From the NCBI GenBank assembly GCA_036874045.1, contig CM072335.1, positions 1,322,001 to 1,386,000 of the forward strand: 64,000 bases of DNA, in the 5' to 3' direction. Of the stretch, positions 15,001 through 27,000 are shown piece by piece; the stretch's first letter is position 1; every line of letters starts with the position of its first letter. Source of the stretch: Cymodocea nodosa (Eukaryota; Streptophyta; Magnoliopsida; Alismatales; Cymodoceaceae). Both the position numbers and the translations under genes were made by a program. A model generated the notes under the pieces. It was given only the letters and a program-made list of their open reading frames with translations. It did not search any database and was not told where the DNA came from.

Positions 15001-18000
15001 CTTTCCAAACCTTCCTCTATATTTTCTAGAAAAACATGATTGTTGTTGGCCAAAAAAATTTATAAGAGTGTTTAAATGACCGTTTATACATTTTCTGAGA
15101 CACTGCTATTTTGAATATTCTTGTGTTTGTTCCAATACGTTTTTCATATGCCACAATTGGTCTTCAGATATTTATGTTGCCGATTTAGGTTTGGGCACTA
15201 GGTAGATACCAATTCATGTTGAACAGTCACTTATTCTGTACATTTGCGAAGAATGTGACAGTTGGCCAAGCAAGTTGATAGGAAAAGCCAAGTCCAAATC
15301 CAACTGACCTGAGCACTCTTGGATCGAAGCTTAAACACTTTAGGACCTTTGTTAGTGTAGTTTTCATGGAGAGAGTTGGCTTGTGTGGAAAGTTTGTGCA
15401 AAGTATCATAACAAATAAATAAATAAATGAGTAAATCACATTCTTTCTTAAAAGTTGTTAGCTTTGAATTATTTATTTTCCTGGTGACTCAAGCATTTTT
15501 ATAGGTTGCATTGGAGGATGTGATACCATACTCAGGGAACTGACTGAGATTTGTGGAACAGGGCCTCGCAACCATTCTAATGTAGCAGGTATATTTCAAT
15601 TATCTGCATTTGAGGAGAGCCAAGAAACTACTATAGTAAAATATAAAACGAAAGCATATAGTTATGATATTATATCAATTTAATTTGAAAGATGTTATCT
15701 TTTGCCAATGTATGGTTTGTGACATCTGCTTTGTTATCAGCTAGATTGGGTGAATAACTAGTGCATGATTTTTTATGTATTTTCCAAGGACGAGGACACC
15801 ATGGAAATGAGCCATCAAATATTTCAGGCAGGGCAAATCCAAGGCAGATTTCTTGTACAAATTGCAGGCAGGTAGGACATTCTTCGCAAATGTGTCCTTC
15901 CCAATTTTCAGGCTCAGTTGCTGCTCATCATCATGGAGGACTGAACCTCCAGAAAGGTATGCATCATTTTTTGTTTCTCACAATAGAGCATCACCTTTTA
16001 TTGTTAAGTTCTTTACACATTTTAACAATGTACATTGGAGATATGATGATTATCAAAGCTATGAAGCGTGAACATTTTTGTATAGATTCATTTTGAAAAC
16101 AGCAGGTCTAGTAGCAACTGAACCATTGGTAGGCACACAGTTTTAGCGTTGTTTTTCCTTAAAACATCAATTGAAGAGGAGGAAAAACTCAAGAAACTCC
16201 ACAGGCAGGCAGTAGGAATCACTGGTGGGGTAGCATATTGGCAATTGGGGTTTCTCCCACTTGCTGGCAGCATGACATGGTCTGGAAGCCCTTGTCAGCA
16301 TCTGCAAGTGGCACCTGGCCCTAGGATGGGAATGGCAGTGGGAGGTTGGCCCCCCTGCAAGAAGTGGAGGGCTGGAGGGGCTGTCTGGGAGAGAGAGGTG
16401 GTGGTTGGTGTTTTTGTTTTTTGGTGGGAAGGGCCTGTGGCTGATGGAGGCTGGTGGCTGCTATTGGTGGTTGATTAGGTTTTAAACCATGTAAATAAAG
16501 TGAAAGCATAAAATTCATTACCATGGTTTTTTTTTTATGTAAATCCCCCGTCTATTTATGGGGTGGGATCTCAAAACAACTTAGAAACCAAAAAGACACT
16601 GAAAACATCAAACCCAGAAACCAGAAACAAAACCATCCTCAGAAATGTAAACTTTCCTACGGCTAGGTATGTTTCATTTGTCTAACAACAATTGACACTT
16701 TACATCCTGTGGCATATCCTCTACTTTGTAAAAGATGGCTTGTGTTTTGGATTTGAATGCTTCATTTGCTAAACAATCAGTGGCTCCATTAGCTTCCCTA
16801 TAAATGTGGGTAAGAGATCTAACCTCAGACAGTAGGATCATCAAATCGCACCAGAAGTACATTATATGGGGAATTGGGCATCTTTGCTCCTTAGCAGCTT
16901 TACAAATTTGTAAAGAGTTAGTCTCCACCTCAACATTCTTTAAATGAAAATTGTTGTCTCTGCAAGGCAAAGGCCATCATAAAGGGCTCTTAATTCTGCT
17001 AGGGTGATGTTGCATCTATCATAAAATACCATTCTGGCAATCAACATGTCCCCATTTGCATTGCTTAGAATACTACTTGCTCCAATCTGATTTGTACATG
17101 TTCCATTCATATTTAATTTCAATCGGCCCTTATGTGGTTTCAACCATCGCAACCATCTAATCTTGTTATCATTCTCTTGTCATCTATGAACTCTCTTGTA
17201 ATCTGCTAAATCATTCAAAACATTTTTCTTGATTTCAGCAAACAAGGGACTTGACTCTTCATACAATATTTTTCATCTATGCTTCCAAAATTCCCATAAC
17301 AGACTAGCAATAGCAAATTTTTAAAGCAGAACCACTTTCTTTTAATCTGCCCTTGCAAAATGGCTAGAACCCATCTTTTCCAATCTTCTTGGATTTTAAG
17401 GGTTGACTAGAACATACGAGAGAATCAACTCCAACCGAGTTCTGCCCAATCACCCTCAAAACAGGTATGATCAAAACAGTCTCTGCCTTTAAAGATTTGG
17501 CAACAAACACACATAGAGGCAAGAGAGAATCCATGCCTTTTAGCATTTTCTGTCATGGGGAGAGCTTTGTTAAACCATCTCCACAAGAAAAAAGAAATTT
17601 TGGTAGGTAAATAGGATTCCAGATACAAAGATTCCATTTCTTCCTCTCTACTTTGGCTCTAGAAACTTCCCAAGCTGACTTCTCCGAGATTATGCCATTG
17701 TTCTCCCAAATCCATCAGAATTGGTCCTCTTCCCTGCTAATAGACTGAAATTTAAGATACATCTCTTGTATAAGATTGGTTGGCAAGTGGATAGTATCCA
17801 GAATCTGTCTATTACAAGCTCTACTTCAGCAATGGATTTGTTGAGTGGTGACGAGTTAATCAACAAATCTGCTGAACGCCCTCTATCCAACCTCCAACCA
17901 TTCCAGAAGTCCATGTTACCTCTACCACCCTACCACTTCACTAAGAGAGTTACCTTATTCCAAGTCGAACAAGTAGATCTCCAATCTGCAGAGAGTTTCT

Positions 18001-21000
18001 GGTTCCCTGACTAGAGCTGATTGCCTTCCATTTCCTTTAGAGAGTCCAACCAAATATGACTATCATACTTCAGTCTCCAGTTATCTTCATTTTGAGAGCA
18101 CCCATCAATTCTTTGAGATCACATCTACCAAGACCACCTTTTGGAATTGGTTTGGTGACTTGTTTCCATCGCACCCAATGTGCCTTTGTGTTCTTAGGCC
18201 AGCTACCCCAGAGGAAATCTGCACAAAGCCTTTGAATTCTAGGATACCAACAAGAAGGTCGTGAACACTGAAAAGATGAATCAGAATACTCAAGAGCGCA
18301 TGCTTGATGAGAGTAATCCTTTCACTTGGGGATAGAAGTTTTGCCTTCCAGCCAACCAATTTCTTCTGGATTTTTTGTAAAAGCTCCTTAAAGAATGAGC
18401 TTTTAGATCTTCTTTTAAAAATGGGACACTCAAGATATTTAAAAGGAAAATCACCTCTACAAAACCAGTCATGTCTTCTATAAGTTTAATGCAAGATGGT
18501 GTGTTTTTACGGGATGTGACAAAGAAACTTTTCATTTCATTTATCCTCTGGCCGGAAAAAGACTGATAATCGTTAACCAACTTCATAGTCGTCTCAAGGT
18601 TGGATTTCCTTTCATTAAGGAAAAGTATAGTGTCATCAGCATATAACAAATGTGAGATCTTCCTTCTAGTGTAGCCTGATTTGTAGGGGATGATGCAATT
18701 ATCCACCGTTAGCTTGTTGAGTCCCTTGCATAAGATTTCTTTCAACAAGATAAATAAGCTAAGAGATAAAGGATCCCCTTACTGAAGACCCCTAGAGGCT
18801 CGAAAAAATTCTCCCCATCTACCATTGATAAGAACTAAAAAGTTAGTATCTTCAATACAATCTTTAATCAGTCTTAGAAACTTTAGGGAGAACCCAAATT
18901 CTTTAAAACTTTGTAAAGGATCAATCACTCTACTTGGTCATAAGCTTTCTCCCTGTCCAAGTTAAAAATAACATTGTCATCTCTATAACCAAAATCAATT
19001 TTTTGCACTAGCTCCTATGTTAAGTAAACATTAGCAAAAATGCTACACCCTTGCACAAAGGTTCATTGGCTGTCTAATATTAATTTATCAAGAAATCCTG
19101 CCAGCCTATCTGCCAATATTTTTTATATGATTTTGTATAGGTTGGCAGTCTTTAAATTCTGAAAGGCAATCCTTTTTAGGAATGAGAGAGACGAAAGTAG
19201 CTTTCTAGGATCTGTCAAGAGTAATGGCTTCAAAAAATTCACAAATGGCTCCATAAACACATGTAGCTAAAAAATTCTAGCAATGCTAAAAAAACTCTGA
19301 AGCAAATCCATTGGGTCCCAGTGCTTTGTCCTTGTCCATTTCAAAAACAACCTTCTTCACTTCATCTATCAATGGTGTAGCACATAAGGCATTGTTGTCC
19401 TCATCCCCTAAAAGTTTCAAAATGTATTCTAGCAGCTCAGGGATGTTTCTGCATCCTTCAGACATTATTAATTTCTGAAAATAAATTCTGCCCTTTCTAG
19501 CTAATTCCATTTTCGAATTCCGAAATTAGGGATTCACCATCATATGTTCAAAGTAATTGATTTTCTTTCGTCTATTGATGACAGTATGGAAATAGTGAGA
19601 ATGCCTATCTCTTTCATTTAGCCACCTCATTCGAGCCTTCTAAGCCATAAATATCTCTCCTCTGTTTATTCACATGATAATCTTGTTTTAACTTATCAAG
19701 TTGATATTACCAATCAAGCCACCAAGACTGTTGTAGCTATAACTCCAACTCATTAATATCGTCGATTAATTGGGTTCATCTGTCCTCCACATTACCAAAT
19801 CTAATCTTGTTCCACCATTTCAAATAAGACTTCAGATTGGAAAGTTTCCGGTTGAACCTTTCATTGAAGTTTCCTTCACATGATTGAGACCAAACATCCT
19901 TCATAGACTAATAAAAATCTTCATGTGTCGACTACATTCTTTGGAATTGGCACAGAGCTGTTATTCTTCTTCTATCATTTCTGTTTCTTACTACCATAGG
20001 TGCATGACCTGAACATATTCTTTGTTTACATTCTACCACAATGTCATAGCAATCCATCATAGAAAGGGATAGCAGCATACGGTCAAGTCACCGATACTTG
20101 TGACCCTCACCATGTCTGTTGTTGCACCAAGAGAATCTACTCCCCACATCTTGAAGTTTTTCATGCTCAACCTCTGAAATGGTGTCATTAAACTCGAACA
20201 TACTTCTGATGTCTAAGTTGGAGGAATTTAAAACTTTCCCAACATTTATAATGCCATTAAAATCACCACCTACCAACCAGTCCTCAGAGAATTGTTGTTT
20301 TGTGCTCTTCAGCTCAGCCCACAGGGATCTCCTCCCCACCAAATTACATACTGCGTAAATCGCTGATAATAAGAAGGATTTTCCCCCACGCATGATGATC
20401 TGGCAGGTTAGGTCCTGTTCTGACTCTCTAATCAAGTGCACGACAATGGAATCATCCCACATCAGCAAGATCTTACTATTTAGGCTGTTAACCAAACAGC
20501 CTCCCAGCATTAAAAACACCGTAACTTCCTTGACACCTTCTGTAGGTAGGAAATGTTCCAAATATAGCAACTTACCCCACCTTCACCTGCGGAATTATTT
20601 GTTTAAGATGTCTTTTAGTGACTTTATTTCTCAAGCCATGACAATTTAGCATAATAGATTAATCATTTTGATTTGTTGAAAGAAAAGAAAACCTCCCTAA
20701 GAAAGCCTCTTCAGAAATCAAATCTGATTTCCGGTGGAACCTCATCAACCTTGGCTGAAACCTCACTTGGAGGAGCTGTACTCAGCTTAGCTTCACCTGA
20801 TTGTCCCTTTCTCAAAGAATATTGTTTAATAATTCTTGAACCTTTCTTTTGTTTGGATTTAAGTGTCTCCGCATCATTGGTCATGTCTAATCAAGGATTA
20901 GGAGATTTCTTAAGTCTATCTGTGCATTCAGAAAGTAACAGAAAATAACAAAAAAAAATGTTGAAAAGTTACAAAAGATGACGAAAGGAAAGTTACGGAA

Positions 21001-24000
21001 AATAATAAAAAGTTAGCAAAAAATATAGATATTTATGCACAATCTAGAAAATAATAGCAAATAATAGAATGTAAATTAAATAACATAAAAATGTTTATAC
21101 TCTTCACAAGTTTATGAAAAATTCTATAAGTTAATAATGTTTATATTCTTCTCACATAGATAAAAATATCACCTATAAAAACATCGTATATTACTTGATC
21201 AATAAAAATATCAAATTATTGTATGGAATAATTTGATAAATAATAAATTAATTTAATTTGAATTTTATATTTATTTGTTTTTTTTTTTTATATTCAATAT
21301 AAATATAATAAACAAATAAATATAAATTTATAATAAAATATATTATAAAATAAAATATTATAAAAAATTATAATTATATATTACAAAATTAGAATTAACC
21401 TTAATGATATTAAATTTAATGTATTAAATAAAATTAAAATAATTAGTTCTATTAAAATAAGATTAGGGTGTTGTATGTAATATTTTCGTCTTTAACCAAA
21501 ACAAACTTATGAAGTAAAAATAAGTGCACAGGGGATAGACTAATGGCGTTCGTCCCTCGTTTCGGCGGAGCGTGGCAGAAGGGGCTTTGATACTTGCAGA
21601 GGAGTAGCGACGGTGGCGCAAGAGAGGTATGTGACCTCGAGCGGAGGTTGGCAAAGCTTTGACAGAGGGAGAATGGTATTGTCGCAAGCGCGGGTGGTGA
21701 AACAACAGTTGTCGATCGCTTGAGTCTAACGGTTGGAGTCGAAGAACCACATTTCATGTGGGGGAAGTTTCGTACTAACGAGAAATGGTCCAGTGAGCTT
21801 GATTCAGCTCTTGTGAGAACTTCGGATGATCCCTGCGAAGTTTGTCGTGGGTGATGTCAGGCGGACAATACCGATCTTGAAATAGGGGAAGCTGGATGTA
21901 CGCGGTAGAGGAGCGACTATAATGCACGTGTGGGTCTCTGGGCTTTTCGAAGGAGATTAATCGACTGTGGTGGTGCACGGCGAGCAAATGACGTGTCCGA
22001 GTAGTGAACAGTCAACATGCACGAGCTTGAGCGGTGGACGGGGATAGACGACGTGAGGGATGTAGGGAAAGTGTGCAAACTCAGACAAATTCCTCGGCTT
22101 TCAAAGGGATGCGAGTTGGAAAGGTCGAGTACATATGAAATTTTCCACACAAAGTTTTCAATGGAAAGTTATAGATTCTTTCTGTAACTTTCTGGTGTAC
22201 ACAAACATCTAGAATTTACCAAATATTTTCTGTTACTTTTCTTTCTGAAATTTTTCTTTACTTTTTGGTGTGCACAAACCCACAACCTGTTTTATCCTCA
22301 ACTTTATCTAATGATTACCCAGCATCCTGATTAAATTCAGTCAATGTTTCCTTGTGTTCATCGTTAATTAGAATATGATTCAATGAGAGTTCCTTCACCA
22401 ATGTTGTTGATAGTGGCCCACTTGACATCTTATCCCTAATTGTCCATTCCGCCGTTATTCCAACCCCTATTCTCTCAGAAATTAGGGTTGAAACTCCTTG
22501 CTTCATTTCTGCATTTCTCTTTAGTGCACTTGGCCCCCTAGACATGTCTAGGGATATATTAGTGTCCAAATCTGTATTTGGCTATTGATAGGTCTCCTTG
22601 GGCATTGAGTATTTATGTGAAATATTCTATTGCTTATTCTTATTCCTAGAACCCTTTTTTCTGATACTCTTGAGTCCAGCCCTCCTTACGTTTCAGATTA
22701 GTATCATTTCTGTAGGATCAAATGATTTTACAAGAGGAGAAGGTGAATTGTGACTTTTAAAATTAAAACAGAATAAATCATTAAATGTGATGAAATTTAA
22801 AATACGAGAAACAAAGCACTCATTTTTCAATCTCAAATCTTTTTCTTTATTAAAAAATATAACTATACAAAATTTAAACCTTACAGAATTTCACTACAGG
22901 CTGATAGCACAAACAATTAACTCACACTTCTTCCTTGATTTTTGCACTATCTGGAACTTAGCTTTCTTCAGCTTTTGGCTCCAACTTTTAGCTTCAAACT
23001 TCTTTGCAGCTTTCTGCCGATTTTTTTCTACTTCTGCACTCTCGAATTTTCTAGTTTCTTGTGGTACATATTACTCTGGCTTTGACCTCTCTCTTGTTTT
23101 GGTATATATGATGTGCAATGATGTTTTTCATTCATCAACATATACATCTATTTATAACCTTATTTATCAATCACACACGATTGATAATGGTACAACATAG
23201 TTTACAGTTCATAGTAGATAACGTGGTTTACATTTAAAATTTGTATAGCATAATTTATACAACAAACTCCAAAATCTATTCTTCAATCTCACATTTATTC
23301 CCCATTCTATCTTTGAAATTATTCACATTCTATTTTGATTTTCCATTGTAATCTTCGTTGCAGATGTATCTTAAAAAATATCTAAAATATACTCTATAGA
23401 ACACAATTAATCAAATACAGATAAATAATATTTAATTAATATGGTAGATTAACATATGTCGACTAACTTTTTCAATGTTGGAATAATTTCATAAGGAATA
23501 ACAAAAGATACTAAAAACTCATTGAGTTAGTAATAACTTATACATAAAACTCGTTGGGTTAACAATAACTCTACGACTTTTTAATCAATTTCACGTGAAA
23601 CTTTAAGTTTCTCACATGCGAATTAAACATTAAATTTTTCCATATCTTATGTCTAAATTATTTAAACCTCATGTGAATTTTTAAGGTCGTCATGTGTCCA
23701 ACCTTAACTTTATGACTTTTATTTCTTAACTTTACGAGTTTTAAGCTTAACTCTGTGACTTTTTCACTTATAAAACTCATAATTGTACAACTCCTTAAGA
23801 CTTAACATTTTCGTAACTCTACCATGTTTTAAGACTTCTTATTTAATAACTTGTCGTCCAAATCAAATACTTAATCATTTTACTATCCAAGCTTCAGTCT
23901 TTTTATAACTCTATCTTACCAACTATTCAATTAAGTAAGACTTATACTTTTCTAATCATTTTAAATCAGACAATTAATTTCACTAAGTTACTAATTAAAT

Positions 24001-27000
24001 AACCTAACATCATCATCATCAAAATGTAATCCTTAACAATTCCTTCCAATGTTATCCCTCAATAATTCCTGGTGACCTTAAGCCCTCTTGAGTGTCCCCT
24101 TTGATAGGGCGGGTAAGCACCTTAGACTCCTTAGTGTTGTCTTTGTTCTTTTTGCAAAAGATGTCATCGTGACCTACTTTGAAGCATTTTTTGCAAAATT
24201 TGGGATCATCTTCTCCATGTAAAATAGGCTTCTCATCGCTATTAAGAATCTTGACGGAATGTGGAAGGGGCTTAGAAAGATCTATTTCCACGCATAATGT
24301 TGTAAGTTTAGGTCTTGTAAATCTTGTATCATCATTATGAATACATAGGAAACACCCAATCATAGCAACAATTGATTCCAAAATAGATAAAGCTTATAAG
24401 TGAGCTCTAAGCTTGGGGAGATACACCTGCATCGGTGCCCAAGACGATTCCAATCCTAGAGTAAATGATGGTGACTAGCAAAAGATAGTCATTCTTCTTC
24501 CTTTTATGAACCATGCTTTCTTTGTTTATGCCTTAATGAAGTTCTCTCAACACTGAAAATAAATGAGCACATATCTTGCGTCGACTACAAGAGGAAAAAA
24601 AATTTCCTTAAATGGGATGACCTTTATCATGGCTTCAAAGATGTCCATCATTTGGGGCTGTCAAAAGCTAAATTTTCCAACCAACATCCATTGGAAGGCA
24701 CCTGACAAAGAAGCAACCTCGTCAAGATTAATCTTCAGCACCTCCTCTCCGTTGATATTGATGGGATCATGGACTGGGATTGAAGAGAATTTCGAAGGAA
24801 TGAGCATATCTTTCAACAATGAAGTGAATGAAGATCTTCCAAATGACTTCTCTATAACAAGACGTCTCTGATTGTTAGGGTCCACAAAGACTGTAAGGGA
24901 GCCTAGTGGATCTTGAAAAGTTCTAACTACCTTTGCAAAAGTTTTGTTGGACCTAGGGGGACCGTTTGAAGCATCACCCTCAATTGTCAAGGGCAACACT
25001 TGGTTGGAAGAGTTTGTAGACGTCAGGTTCGTCATCACCATCTTAGTGCGAACTGCCCCTAGCCCCTATTGAGGGTGGAAAATGCAAATGGAGCTGCCTA
25101 CCCTATGGTCTCAAAGGCCTACCAAGGTTCTTGTTGCTGCCCACCTAGGGTTCTCATCAGCACCCATTTAGGATTCTATTAATTAGTTAAATTCATTACC
25201 ATGGTTGATTATGTATATATAAAGATATTAGATGAATGGATACCTAATAACCTGCTAGCTTGCATATTAATACAAGCAAGCTAATACTAATAGGTCTAAT
25301 GATAATCAAATCAACTCTAAGGCATTTTCGACAATCCATCTTGATTTGAGTACGGAAATCAACGATGGTATATTTCCCTTTAAACTTTGTTATCTATGTT
25401 GTTGGCTCTCTTTTCCTTATTTTCCCTAGTGAATGTCCCTTGAGATTTTTACATCCATCATTTTTTTGATTTATGAGATCTAAAATTAAAAGGAAAATTT
25501 TATAAAACTATTATCCACCTAACTATACTTTGACTTAAAATTTTGAGTTATAAAGCATGATCATATACAAAAAGTGAGTGTTACTAAGATATATATGCTT
25601 AAATGTAATGGATAAGTAGTAATACCATGACTGATAAAAGTAATTTTATTAGGAATAGAGTAAGAGTTGTGCCTATTAAAAATAAAATAATAAAAAATTA
25701 GCTTAAATGATTTGATCATATTTTTAAGAGATAAAGGAATACAACAATTAGAAAAGGAAAATTAATTAGTGCAAAAAATTGAAAATTAGGGGTAGATCTA
25801 AAATTATTTGATTAAGAATTGCAAGCAAAGATTTAAATATATGTAATTTAATTGAAAATTTGACAATCGATAAAAATAGTTGGAAGAAAATGTTTCACGT
25901 GGTTAACCTCATGTAGTGGGATTATGATTCGAATTGTTGTTTTTATTCTTCTTTGAGATTTTGGCATCATTATTTTTGAATAAATTTTGTGCTTTGCATC
26001 TGAGATTCTTGAGCTTATCCCAATTTATCTACTGTGTTCACAGGAGGTCCTCTTCTTTGCAGTTCATGCGGCATGCCCACTGCATTAAAAACTGCAAATA
26101 CAGCAGCTAACAAAGGAAGAAAGTTCTATACTTGCCAATCTCAGAGCTGTGACTTCTTCATGTATGTCTTGTAGAATCTCTATCATGCCTTCATATCTTC
26201 AAATTTACATTTTTTTTGAATCTCACTAATCATAAGTTCCATCCAAAAAAAAAAAAAAGAATGACCAAGGAGAGTCCACGGATAGAGGAAAATAGGGGCA
26301 ACAAAGAAATTTTGAGGAAACAAAAAAAACCTTTTCTAAAGACTAAAGTGTCTGTTCAATGGCCCAGCACTAGGGGTTTTTCATTAAGAAAGAAATCTTT
26401 GGTTTGCCTTAGAGCTTTCCCTTGATCATGGTGATCTTATCATCAATATCATCCAATGAATCTGATATCTGACTTCCACCGACCACCTTGCAACTCAACA
26501 CAGTCCACACTTTTACTCGGCTTGCACAGGAAGAAAGGTGGACCACATACTCGTCCTGCCTCCCGCATAAAGTGCACAAGAAATCAGTGTACCCTGCCCA
26601 TATGCTTTTATTCACATGAAAGATTTTAACTTAGCGGTGATTTGCACTTCCATTTTCTTTTGAAATGTCTTCAAGTGTTCCAACTCTGTTAGCAGTCTGC
26701 AAGTACATGGTAACAGTTGCAGACAGTGAAGCTTCTGTGGCTACCAGGTGTTCAAACAGTGGTGTCTTTAATTGCTTGTGGGGGGTGGGGGTGCATCTTT
26801 TAACAAAACCACAAGCTTGAAGACATGATTGTCCTTCCTATCATGAAGATGCCTCCTAAAATTGAGGTTCCAGAACAAGAAACTGTTCCAGCATACCGAA
26901 AACTGATGTTTCCGCACTTTGGATAGGAAGAGAGTACGTGGTTCCCATCGTCTGATCCAAAGCCATCATCCATCTACTGTTCCAGGCGAGTGAACGCCAT

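Larger units (their letters stand above)
16529..25188 (-). mobile_element. near full-length but degenerate plant L1-type LINE with nested insertions
   Basis: Reads on minus, antisense to TOP3A. ORF1 starts at about 25041. It includes LVGKFSF, then near 24380-24050 [10 protein letters not shown] and the knuckle [14 protein letters not shown], as in plant LINE ORF1 (DUF4283 plus CCHC). ORF2 starts near 20655 with [14 protein letters not shown], and the endonuclease has WLVGGDFNG. The RT gives [16 protein letters not shown] (about 19320), [10 protein letters not shown] (about 18640) and [20 protein letters not shown] (about 18350). A zinc-binding RT segment, [14 protein letters not shown], lies at about 17590, and an RNase H domain spans 17152-16674. 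Many stops and frameshifts make it dead. Its 3' tail is the same as in the fragment at 6565. Two insertions lie within it (20915-22281 and 22711-24038). Confidence 0.93.

Noticed and set aside
15239..15896. 17-bp inverted match (ACATTCTTCGCAAATGT) between an intron and TOP3A exon 15789-15956
   Set aside because: Resemblance does not extend beyond the match, and a match of this length is not unlikely by chance in 64 kb of AT-rich DNA.
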